Below are positions 56,275 to 63,390 of a stretch of DNA of 64,000 nt, one piece after another. The stretch is taken from positions 1 through 64,000 of the forward strand of contig NZ_JAGGOY010000083.1 of assembly GCF_018614095.1 (NCBI RefSeq), written 5' to 3'. Origin of the DNA: Streptomyces sp. ISL-87. Lineage in GTDB: Bacteria > Actinomycetota > Actinomycetes > Streptomycetales > Streptomycetaceae. Numbering within the stretch: position 1 is the stretch's first letter; each line of letters begins with the position of its first letter. The translations under genes and the position numbers were made by a program. Below the pieces are notes generated by a model. The model searched no databases and had not been told where the DNA came from. It saw nothing but the letters and a program-made list of their open reading frames with translations.

Positions 56275-56543
56275 GCCGGGTCCAGCATCAGCTTGTCGGC
56301 GTAGCACCAGGACCAGTCCTCGCCCGGCTCGTGCGAGGCCGCTATGGGGTGGTCGGTGGTGCGGTAATGCCGGGTGGCATGGCGGTTCTTCGAGGAGTCG
56401 CAGCATCCGACGTGCCCGCAGCTCAGGCACAGGCGCAGGTGCACCCAGCCGTCGCCGAGAGCCAGGCACTCCTCACAGCCCTCGGTCCCGGGCTTCACCG
56501 GACGTATCTGGTCGATGTGTGTGCACAACAGGTCCATCGTCAT
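56271..56543 (-). CDS. UBP-type zinc finger protein
   Basis: A 90-residue protein consisting of a zf-UBP domain: Cys/His ligands in CTHIDQI, CEECLALGD, HLRLCLSCGHVGCCD, NRHATRHYRTTDHPI. In eukaryotes such domains bind ubiquitin C-termini; in actinobacteria the role is unknown. ATG at 56543 is preferred (GGAGAGGG upstream); ATG 56537 is possible. Its stop overlaps the flavoprotein gene's GTG, so the two are coupled and probably interact functionally. Confidence 0.82.
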   Translation of the reverse strand: MTMDLLCTHIDQIRPVKPGTEGCEECLALGDGWVHLRLCLSCGHVGCCDSSKNRHATRHYRTTDHPIAASHEPGEDWSWCYADKLMLDPA

Positions 56544-56677
56544 CGTCCCCGTCCCTCTCCTCACGCACTCGTGCCCCTCGCGTCCGTGATTCACGACGCG
56601 TCCAGACCATAAGACGGCACCCCTGGAATGGTTCATCGATTCGGCCGAAGTCAGGAAGTCCGGAAGCTACTTCATGA

Positions 56678-56746
56678 CGTCTGCGGGTGACTAGGTGAGG
56701 TGCTGTCGCGACCTGTGCTTCTACCTCACCTAGTCACCCGCAGACG
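56678..56746. repeat. perfect 24-bp inverted repeat in a divergent spacer
   Basis: Arm CGTCTGCGGGTGACTAGG plus TGAGGT (56678-56701) is exactly complemented at 56723-56746, with a 21-base spacer. It lies between the divergent UBP gene and the catabolic-type cluster, ending three bases before a TTGACG. It is too far from any stop, and lacks a T-run, to be an ordinary terminator. An operator, cruciform or mobile-element remnant are the options. Confidence 0.85.
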
Positions 56747-56748
56747 CT

Positions 56749-56777
56749 TTGACGCAGGCCCTGGGCGCAAGCAGTGT
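56749..56777 (+). promoter_or_regulatory. putative promoter of the 57-64 kb cluster
   Basis: TTGACG (56749-56754) and CAGTGT (56772-56777) are spaced by 17 bases. The -35 matches consensus well, the -10 poorly. The inverted repeat directly upstream would place a bound factor next to the -35. The first gene starts at 56818. Confidence 0.45.
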
Positions 56778-56817
56778 GGGGGACGCCAACGACAACAGGC
56801 GGCGCCTGGAGGAATCT

Positions 56818-57642
56818 GTGAGCAGAAAGATTCTGGTCATTGTCTCCGAACACGGTTACTGGGCCGAAGAACTGATAGGGCCCGTATCGAAGTTCGATGA
56901 GCGGGGCTACGAGATCGTATTCGCCACGCCGACCGGAAAGCGCGCACACGCACTTCCGCCGAGCCTCGACGCGAACTACATCGACCCCCCGCTGGGACGC
57001 TCGGTCACCACCGACGAGAACGCCCGGCTGGGCCGCGAGTTCGAGCAGTCGAGCCGGCTGGACTCGCCGCTCGACATCGAGGCATGGGTGCCCGAGCGCC
57101 CGTACACGAGCGACGAGGGCTATCTGCGCAAGCTGGAGCAGTACCACCGCGACCTGGACAAGCTCGACGCCGACATCGCGGACTACGACGCGATCCTCAT
57201 CGTCGGCGGCAGCGGCCCGATCGCCGACCTCGCCAACAACGAGCGGGTGCACGCCCTGATCCTGGCCTTCAAGAAGGCCGGCAAGGTGGTGGCGGCCGAG
57301 TGCTACGGGGTCGCGTGCCTGGCCTTCGCCCGGGACTGGAGTGATCGCAAGAGCATCATCTGGGGCAAGCACGTGACCGGTCACTGCAAGGAGTACGACT
57401 ACAAGGACGGCACCGGATTCCTCGGTACCGATTTCAACATGGGCCCGCCGCCGTATCCGCTGGAGTACATCCTGCGCGACGCGACCGGTCCGCGCGGCGC
57501 GTATCACGGAAACTTCGGGAAGCCCGTCTCCGTGATTGTGGACTTCCCGTTCGTGACCGGGCGGTCGACCCCCGATTCGTATCTCACGGGGCAGAAGATC
57601 GTGGAAGTCCTGGAGGGCGGTCTCACCCGTTACGGATGGTAG
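56818..57642 (+). CDS. DJ-1/PfpI-superfamily protein (Hsp31/glyoxalase III-like)
   Basis: A 274-residue alpha/beta protein of the class I amidotransferase-like DJ-1/PfpI superfamily. The nucleophile elbow AAECYGVACLAF places the reactive Cys at 162, with the usual acidic partner near Glu18 and an oxyanion-type GGSGPIADL. Relatives are glutathione-independent glyoxalases, protein deglycases, chaperones or cyanide/isocyanide hydratases; the exact activity is unknown. GTG at 56818 has GGAGGA at 56808-56813; an upstream TTG at 56749 would lie in the promoter. First gene of the cluster. Confidence 0.85.
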   Translation: MSRKILVIVSEHGYWAEELIGPVSKFDERGYEIVFATPTGKRAHALPPSLDANYIDPPLGRSVTTDENARLGREFEQSSRLDSPLDIEAWVPERPYTSDEGYLRKLEQYHRDLDKLDADIADYDAILIVGGSGPIADLANNERVHALILAFKKAGKVVAAECYGVACLAFARDWSDRKSIIWGKHVTGHCKEYDYKDGTGFLGTDFNMGPPPYPLEYILRDATGPRGAYHGNFGKPVSVIVDFPFVTGRSTPDSYLTGQKIVEVLEGGLTRYGW

Positions 57643-57683
57643 GCCGGTAGCTCCGTCAAGCCGCGGACAAAGAGGGGGAATTC

Positions 57684-59333
57684 ATGGAAGCCACTCCCGG
57701 ACGGGAAAGGCTGATCGAGCAGTTCAAGGCCGACGGCCTGAATGTGATGTTCGGAAATCCGGGGACCGTGGAACAGGGATTCCTCGACGCGGTGGACGCG
57801 GCGGAGGACTTCCGGTACATCCTCGCCCTCCAGGAGACCGTGGCCGCCGGCATCGCCGACGGCTACGCCCGGGCCACCGGCGGCGCGGCCCTGCTCCAGC
57901 TGCACTCCGGGGTGGGCCTGGGCAACGGCATCGGCATGCTCTACCAGTCGCTGCGCGGCCACACCCCGCTCGTCGTGGTCGCCGGTGACGCCGGGGTCCG
58001 CTACGACGCCATGGACGCGCAGATGGCGTCCGACCTGGTGGCGATGGCGAAGCCGGTGACGAAGTACGCCACCCGGGTCACCGATCCGAGGTCCGTGCTC
58101 CGCACCGTCCGCCGGGCGGTGAAGATCGCTCTGACCCCGCCCCGCGGGCCCGTGTTCGTGGCGCTGCCGATGGACGTGCTGGACGAGCTCAACTCCGAGC
58201 CCGTACTACCCGCCACGGTGCCGCTCACGGACGTGGCGCCCTCGCCGGCCTCGGTGGGGCGGGCCGCAGAGCTGCTCGCCTCCGCCGAGCGGCCGGTCGT
58301 ACTCATCGGCGACGGCGTCTCGCTCTCCGGGGCCCAGGCCGAACTCGTCGCCGTGGCCGAGCTGTTGGGTGCGGACGTGTACGAGGTGGACTCCTCCGAG
58401 GTGAACATCGCGGCCTCGCACCCGCTGCGCGGCGGCCAGACGGGCCACATGTTCGGCCCGCACAGCAAGGAGCTCGTGGGCGACGCGGACGGGGTGCTGA
58501 TCGTCGGCACCTATGTCTTCCCGGAGGTGTTCCCCGAGCTGGAGAGCCCCTTCCGGGCGGGCGCGAAGGTCGTCCACATCGACCTCAACGCCTACGAGAT
58601 CGCCAAGAACCACCCGGTGGACCTCGGCCTCGCCGCCGATCCCAAGCAGGCGCTGCGCGCGCTGGCCGGCGTACTGGAGAAGCTGCTGACGCCGCGGCAG
58701 CGGGCGGCGGCCGCGGCCCGGCTGGACACGCGAACGCGGGAGCGGGCGCGCGCCACCCTGACGGCCGTGGACGCCGGAGGAACCGACGGCACGCCGATGG
58801 CGGTCTTCCTGCGGACCCTGGCCGAGCGGACCGCGGGCGACCTCATCGTCTTCGACGAGGCGCTGACCACCTCCCCGCTGGTCACGAAGTACCTGCCGCC
58901 CGAGCGGCCCGGCGACTACCACCTCACCCGGGGCGGTTCGCTCGGCGTCGGCTTCCCGGGCGCGGTGGGCGCCAAGCTCGCCCATCCGGACCGGCTCGTC
59001 GTCGGCTTCGCGGGCGACGGCGGCTCGATGTACACGTACCAGGCGCTGTGGACCGCGGCCCGGCACGGCATCGAGGCCAAGTTCGTCGTCTGCAACAACC
59101 GCAAGTACCGGCTGCTGGACGACAACATCGCCCAGTACTGGCGGGAACGGGACATCCCGGAGCACGGCTTCCCGGGCTCCTTCGACCTCTCGCACCCCGA
59201 GATCGACTTCGCCGCGCTGGCCCGTTCGCTGGGCGCCGGCGGGATACGGGTGGAGAAGCCAGACGAGGCGGTCACTGCGGTGACCCAGATGCTGGCGCAC
59301 CCCGGCCCGTTCCTCGTCGACATCCAGATCTGA
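57684..59333 (+). CDS. ThDP-dependent benzoylformate-decarboxylase-like enzyme
   Basis: A 549-residue ThDP enzyme with the three POX/ALS-type domains. The N-terminal Pyr domain has FGNPGTVEQGF and the catalytic Glu51 (ALQETVAAG), plus His74 (LQLHSGVG) equivalent to benzoylformate decarboxylase His70. The C-terminal PP domain has the ThDP/Mg motif GDGG(443-447)...NN. The second benzoylformate decarboxylase His (residue 281 there) has no counterpart in VGTYVFPEVFPE, so this may be a different decarboxylase or a carboligase. It lies 41 bases after the DJ-1 gene. Confidence 0.85.
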   Translation: MEATPGRERLIEQFKADGLNVMFGNPGTVEQGFLDAVDAAEDFRYILALQETVAAGIADGYARATGGAALLQLHSGVGLGNGIGMLYQSLRGHTPLVVVAGDAGVRYDAMDAQMASDLVAMAKPVTKYATRVTDPRSVLRTVRRAVKIALTPPRGPVFVALPMDVLDELNSEPVLPATVPLTDVAPSPASVGRAAELLASAERPVVLIGDGVSLSGAQAELVAVAELLGADVYEVDSSEVNIAASHPLRGGQTGHMFGPHSKELVGDADGVLIVGTYVFPEVFPELESPFRAGAKVVHIDLNAYEIAKNHPVDLGLAADPKQALRALAGVLEKLLTPRQRAAAAARLDTRTRERARATLTAVDAGGTDGTPMAVFLRTLAERTAGDLIVFDEALTTSPLVTKYLPPERPGDYHLTRGGSLGVGFPGAVGAKLAHPDRLVVGFAGDGGSMYTYQALWTAARHGIEAKFVVCNNRKYRLLDDNIAQYWRERDIPEHGFPGSFDLSHPEIDFAALARSLGAGGIRVEKPDEAVTAVTQMLAHPGPFLVDIQI

Positions 59334-59388
59334 CGCACCGCACCGCACCGCACACCACACCACACCACGACGGACAGGAGGAGACCGC

Positions 59389-59820
59389 ATGCCCGCCGAG
59401 CGGCTGACCGAGGACGCGATCCGCAGTTTCGCCGAGGACTGGTACGTGGCACTGGACCAGCACCTTCCGCTGGACCGGCTGCTCGCCCTCATCACCGAGG
59501 ACCTGGAGTTCAAGGTCCCCGAGGACACCTTCCTCGGGTACGAGGGCTTCGGCCGCTGGTACGCGGCCGTCACCAACCGGTTCTTCGACGAGGTGCACAC
59601 GGTCACGAAGGTGGAGCCCGTCATCGAGGGCGACCGGGCGATCGTCCGGGTGCTCGTCAACTGGCAGGCCAAGATCTGGGACCCGCCGGCCGCCCGCAGC
59701 GAGTGGCTCGGCTTCGACGCCGACCAGACCTGGACCGTGGTGGCAGGCCCGGACGGACCGCTGATCAAGCAGTACACCGTCAACGACCTGGCGCCGATGC
59801 CCGGTTCCGGCTCCCTCTGA
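59389..59820 (+). CDS. NTF2/SnoaL-like protein 1
   Basis: A 143-residue NTF2-fold protein (IRSFAEDWYVALDQHLPLDRLLA, ELEFKVPEDTFLGYEGFGRWY, VTKVEPVIEGDRAIVRVLVNW). This fold covers polyketide cyclases, ketosteroid-isomerase-like enzymes, hydrolases and binding proteins. It is distinct in sequence from the next two NTF2-like proteins. The 55-base spacer before it contains a CA-rich run (ACCGCACCGCACACCACACC) and a GGAGGAG ribosome binding site. Confidence 0.8.
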   Translation: MPAERLTEDAIRSFAEDWYVALDQHLPLDRLLALITEDLEFKVPEDTFLGYEGFGRWYAAVTNRFFDEVHTVTKVEPVIEGDRAIVRVLVNWQAKIWDPPAARSEWLGFDADQTWTVVAGPDGPLIKQYTVNDLAPMPGSGSL

Positions 59821-59854
59821 CCGCCGGTCGCGGCGAAGCCAAGGAGAAGCGACG

Positions 59855-60310
59855 ATGACCGAAGTGACACGGGAGCGGGTCGAGGCGGCCTACCGCGCCC
59901 TCGGCTCCGGCGACCGGGCGCGCATCCTGGAGTACTACTCCGAGGACCTGCGCTGGCAGGTGCCGGGCAACCACCCGCTCGCCGGCTGGTACGAGAGCCT
60001 GGACGCCTTCCTGGAGCTGATGGGCCAGACCCACAAGCTCACGGGCGGCACCTTCCGGATGGACATCCAGGCGGTCCTCGTCGGTGAGGACTGCAGTGCC
60101 GACCTCTGCCGCAACATCGCCCTGCGCGGCGGAGCCGACGAGTCGAGCCAGTCCCCGTACGAGCGGATGGACTACCCGGTCTTCCACTTCATGCGGTGGC
60201 GGGACGGGCGGATCGTCGAGGGCCACGACGGGCTCTTCGGCGACTCGGCCACAGCCTTCAGCCAGTTCTGGGCGCCGTTCGCGCCGGACGGAACCCGCAG
60301 GGACCGATAG
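59855..60310 (+). CDS. NTF2/SnoaL-like protein 2
   Basis: A 151-residue NTF2-fold protein (AAYRALGSGDRARILEYYSEDLRWQVPGNHPLAGWY, FHFMRWRDGRIVEGHDGLFG), of the SnoaL-like/ketosteroid-isomerase-like type with a conserved pocket Trp and Asp. ATG 34 bases after the previous stop with AAGGAG upstream; four bases before the next gene's ATG. Confidence 0.82.
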   Translation: MTEVTRERVEAAYRALGSGDRARILEYYSEDLRWQVPGNHPLAGWYESLDAFLELMGQTHKLTGGTFRMDIQAVLVGEDCSADLCRNIALRGGADESSQSPYERMDYPVFHFMRWRDGRIVEGHDGLFGDSATAFSQFWAPFAPDGTRRDR

Positions 60311-60314
60311 GGGG

Positions 60315-60704
60315 ATGAGCGCGATGAGCGCGGTGGACGCACGAAGGATCCTTGAAAAGTACTACGAGTACGCCAACGCCGGGGACTGGGACCGCTGGTG
60401 CGACCTGTTCGCCGACGACCAGGTCATGGACGAGCAGCTCGCCGGACACATCGAGGGCCTGGAGGTCCTGCGCTCGATGATGAAGGGCATGGGGACGATG
60501 TACCGCGTCTTCCAGAACAAGCCCGTGCACTTCCTCGTCGACGGGGAGAAGGCCGCGGCCGTCTCCCACCTGACCGCGGTGAGCGCCTCCGGCGAGGCCA
60601 TCGAGGCAGAGGTCATGAACTTCTTCCGGATCGTGGACGGAAAGATCGTCTACATGGCGAACTACCACGACACCGTCCCGTTCCAGGTGCTGAGCCAGGG
60701 CTGA
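60315..60704 (+). CDS. NTF2/SnoaL-like protein 3
   Basis: A 129-residue NTF2-fold protein (RILEKYYEYANAGDWDRWCDLFADDQVMDEQLAGHIEGL, MNFFRIVDGKIVYMANYHD). It looks like a classical SnoaL-like small-molecule isomerase or cyclase. ATG at 60315; a second in-frame ATG at 60324 is possible. Thirteen bases before the GMC gene. Confidence 0.82.
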   Translation: MSAMSAVDARRILEKYYEYANAGDWDRWCDLFADDQVMDEQLAGHIEGLEVLRSMMKGMGTMYRVFQNKPVHFLVDGEKAAAVSHLTAVSASGEAIEAEVMNFFRIVDGKIVYMANYHDTVPFQVLSQG

Positions 60705-60717
60705 GGGGGGTCTACCC

Positions 60718-62331
60718 ATGGCTGTAGACGAGTACGACTACGTCATCGTGGGCTCCGGCACCGCCGGCAGCGTCCTGGCCAACCGGCTCTCCGAGGACCC
60801 GGACGTCTCCGTCCTCGTCCTGGAGGCCGGAGGCAACCGCATCCCGCCCGAGGTGGACGACCCGTCCTCCTGGTACAAGCTGCTCGGCGGGCCCGTCGAC
60901 TGGGGTTACACCAGCGTCCCGCAGCCGGGGCTCGACGGCCGCCGTACGTACGAACCGCGCGGCAAGGCCCCCGGCGGCAGCAGCAACCTGTACATCATGA
61001 TGCACATCCGGGGCCACGCCTCGGACTTCGACAACTGGGCCTACCAGGGCGCGGCCGGCTGGGCGTACGAGGACGTGCTCCCGTATTTCGCCCTGCTGGA
61101 GAGCCAGGAGGACGCCACCGCGGCCACCACCGGCACCCGGGGCCCGCAGCGGATCACCAACGCCGGGCAGCACAGCCCCAACCCGGTCTCCCGCGCCTTC
61201 ATCGACGCGGCCGTCGAGCTCGGCCACGAGGAGATCGCGGACTTCAACACCGACGGCCCGCGGCGCGGCCTCTTCGGTACCGGCTGGCACCACATCGACG
61301 TGGCCGACGGCCGCCGCCAGGGCACCCTCGCCGCCTACCTGGAGCCGGCGCTCGAACGCTCCAACCTGACCCTGCGCACCAGCGCGCAGAGCACCCGGCT
61401 GCTCTTCGACGGGGACACCTGCACGGGCGTCGAGTACGCGCAGCTCGCGCCGCCGGCCGAGTTCCCGGGCCGGACGGTCCGGGACAGCCGTACCGTCGGC
61501 GACACAGCCGCCGAGTCCGGGCTGCACACCGTGCGGGCCCGCCGGGAGGTGATCGTGGCGGCCGGGGCGATCGAGTCCCCGAAGCTGCTGCTGCTCTCCG
61601 GCATCGGCCACCCCGGGCAGCTGCGCGAGCACGGCATCGAGGTCACCGCGGCCCTGCCCGGGGTCGGCGAGAACTTCCACAACCACGTGCTGACCGGGCT
61701 GATGGCCGAGGTCACCCAGGAACTGCCGCCGCCGGCGCAGAACCTCTCCGAGAGCGCTCTGTTCCTGTCGTCGCAGCCGGGCCTGCCCGCCCCGGACCTC
61801 CAGATCGCCTTCGTGCACGTGCCGTTCGACGTGATCGTCGGCCAGGACCACCCCAACACGGTGAGCATCCTGCCCGGTGTCGTACGCCCGGTCTCGCGCG
61901 GCTGGATCAGGCTGGCGAGCGCGGATCCGCTGGCCCACCCGCTGATCAACCCGAACTACCTGGGCGACCGGTGGGACCTGGAGCGGATGGTGCAGGGCGT
62001 CAAGACCGCCCGGGAGATCTTCGCGACCTCCGCCTTCTCGCCCTGGTACAAGCAGGAGCTCCAGCCCGGGCCCGGCTACTCCACCGACGACGACCTGCGG
62101 ACCTTCGTCAAGCAGAAGTCGGAGAGCTACCACCACCAGGCCGGCTCCTGCCGCATGGGCATCGACGACCTCTCCGTCGTCGACCCGGAGATGCGGGTGC
62201 ACGGCGTACGGAACCTGCGCGTCGTCGACGCCAGCGTGATGCCCGCCGTCCCGTCGGGCAACTGCCACACCGCCATCGCGATGATCGCCGAGCGCGCGGC
62301 GGACTTCCTGAAGGGGGTGTCCCGTGCCTGA
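60718..62331 (+). CDS. GMC-family FAD oxidoreductase
   Basis: A 537-residue glucose-methanol-choline oxidoreductase. FAD motif DYVIVGSGTAGSVLANRLS (8-26); GMC signatures PRGKAPGGSSNLYIMMHIRG and VIVAAGAIESPKLLLLSGIG. The C-terminal active site has His473 (YHHQAGSCRMG) and His517 (PSGNCHTAIAMIAER), a His-His pair as in glucose or aryl-alcohol oxidases rather than the His-Asn pair of choline oxidase. It probably oxidises an alcohol or aldehyde. The stop overlaps the next GTG by eight bases. Confidence 0.9.
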   Translation: MAVDEYDYVIVGSGTAGSVLANRLSEDPDVSVLVLEAGGNRIPPEVDDPSSWYKLLGGPVDWGYTSVPQPGLDGRRTYEPRGKAPGGSSNLYIMMHIRGHASDFDNWAYQGAAGWAYEDVLPYFALLESQEDATAATTGTRGPQRITNAGQHSPNPVSRAFIDAAVELGHEEIADFNTDGPRRGLFGTGWHHIDVADGRRQGTLAAYLEPALERSNLTLRTSAQSTRLLFDGDTCTGVEYAQLAPPAEFPGRTVRDSRTVGDTAAESGLHTVRARREVIVAAGAIESPKLLLLSGIGHPGQLREHGIEVTAALPGVGENFHNHVLTGLMAEVTQELPPPAQNLSESALFLSSQPGLPAPDLQIAFVHVPFDVIVGQDHPNTVSILPGVVRPVSRGWIRLASADPLAHPLINPNYLGDRWDLERMVQGVKTAREIFATSAFSPWYKQELQPGPGYSTDDDLRTFVKQKSESYHHQAGSCRMGIDDLSVVDPEMRVHGVRNLRVVDASVMPAVPSGNCHTAIAMIAERAADFLKGVSRA

Positions 62332-62932
62332 GGCCGTGCGCGAGGGCGCGCTGTCCGGGTCCCGGATCGCGGTCCTGGTCGAGAGTGACTTCTACGAGCC
62401 GGAGATCTTCTACTACCAGCACCGGTTCGCCGAGGAGGGCGCCGAGGTCGAGTTCCTGACCCGGCTGTGGGGCAACGACTCCATCACCTTCTCCGGGCAC
62501 GAGTATCGTGCGCCCTTCACCGCCAGCCAGTCCCTGGAGGGGCTGAGCGACGAGGAGCTGCGCCGGTACGCGGCGATCATCGTGCCCTCGGGCATGGTGG
62601 CCGACCGGCTGCGCTACACCGAGGACGTAGACCGGCTGGCGCCGGCGACGGAGCTGCTGCGCCGGGCCTTCGAGGAGCCGACGGTCCTCAAGGGGATCAT
62701 CTGCCACGGCATGTGGCTGGCCGCCTCGATCCCGGGCAAGGTGCGCGGTCGCAAGGTGGTGTGCCACAACAACCTCATCGGTGACGTGCGGAACATGGGC
62801 GCCCAGTACGTCGACGAGGACGTGGTGGTCGACGGAGACCTGGTCACCGGCCGCACCGGTGCCCACCACCACCTCTTCGCCCGCCGGATCATCGAGCTGA
62901 TCGCGGCGGGGCGGGGGCGGGGGACCGGCTGA
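62324..62932 (+). CDS. second DJ-1/PfpI-superfamily protein (protease I-like)
   Basis: A 202-residue DJ-1/PfpI protein with nucleophile elbow KGIICHGMWLAA (Cys127-His128, the Cys-His arrangement of PfpI/protease I and deglycases), an acidic partner at about Glu25 (DFYEPEIFYY) and conserved AAIIVPSG. It is only distantly similar to the DJ-1 protein that opens the cluster. GTG at 62324 overlaps the GMC stop. Its stop shares one base with the next ATG. Confidence 0.86.
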   Translation: MPEAVREGALSGSRIAVLVESDFYEPEIFYYQHRFAEEGAEVEFLTRLWGNDSITFSGHEYRAPFTASQSLEGLSDEELRRYAAIIVPSGMVADRLRYTEDVDRLAPATELLRRAFEEPTVLKGIICHGMWLAASIPGKVRGRKVVCHNNLIGDVRNMGAQYVDEDVVVDGDLVTGRTGAHHHLFARRIIELIAAGRGRGTG

Positions 62933-63387
62933 TGGGACAGATGGTCTGGTCGCACGTGGGCCTGAACTGCACGGACCAGAAGAGCACCGAGGAGTTCTAC
63001 ACCCGGTACTTCGGTTTCACCCGGGCCAGGGTGGTCGACCTCGGGGAGGCCCAGATCGTGTTCCTGCGCAAGGGGGACGCGTACCTGGAGCTCTTCGCGG
63101 CCGGCAGCGAACCGGCGCGCACGGCGCTGGCGGTCCCCCCAGCGGTAGCTGGGGGAGACGGGCCGCAGGCCCCGGGCCGGATGCGCCACCTCGCCTTTCA
63201 GACGGACAGCGTGGACGCGTTCCTGGCGGAACTGGGTGACGCGGCCGAAGTGACCCTGGGGCCGCTGGACTTCGACGACTTCATCTGCGGGTGGCGGACC
63301 GTGTGGCTCCGCGATCCCGACGGAGTGATCGTCGAGGTCAGCCAGGGATTCGAGGACGACCGCTCTCACGACAAGGACGGTGTGTGA
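62932..63387 (+). CDS. VOC-family metalloprotein (glyoxalase/dioxygenase-like)
   Basis: A 151-residue vicinal-oxygen-chelate protein with the four expected metal ligands: His8 (WSHVGLN), Glu53 (YLELF), His86 (RHLAFQ) and Glu135 (VIVEVS). This supports a metal-dependent isomerase, lyase or dioxygenase. Residues 68-79 (VPPAVAGGDGPQ) are Pro/Gly-rich and coincide with a perfect DNA hairpin, which looks like an in-frame insertion into a surface loop. It is coupled to the gene before. Confidence 0.85.
   Translation: MGQMVWSHVGLNCTDQKSTEEFYTRYFGFTRARVVDLGEAQIVFLRKGDAYLELFAAGSEPARTALAVPPAVAGGDGPQAPGRMRHLAFQTDSVDAFLAELGDAAEVTLGPLDFDDFICGWRTVWLRDPDGVIVEVSQGFEDDRSHDKDGV
63136..63155. repeat. hairpin element inserted in the VOC gene
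   Basis: CCCCCAGC GGTA GCTGGGGG: a perfect 8-bp stem with a four-base loop, inside coding sequence. Similar CCCCCAG...GGGGG elements occur in non-coding Streptomyces DNA (compare about 8596-8625 here). It adds residues in frame. Confidence 0.65.
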
Positions 63388-63390
63388 AAC

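Noticed and set aside
56678..56746. tRNA or tmRNA-like fold in the 24-bp inverted repeat
   Set aside because: It forms one long hairpin; no cloverleaf, anticodon arm or CCA context is present.
56678..56746. Ordinary terminator for the UBP/flavoprotein genes or the cluster
   Set aside because: It is upstream of both divergent transcription units, not downstream of a stop codon.
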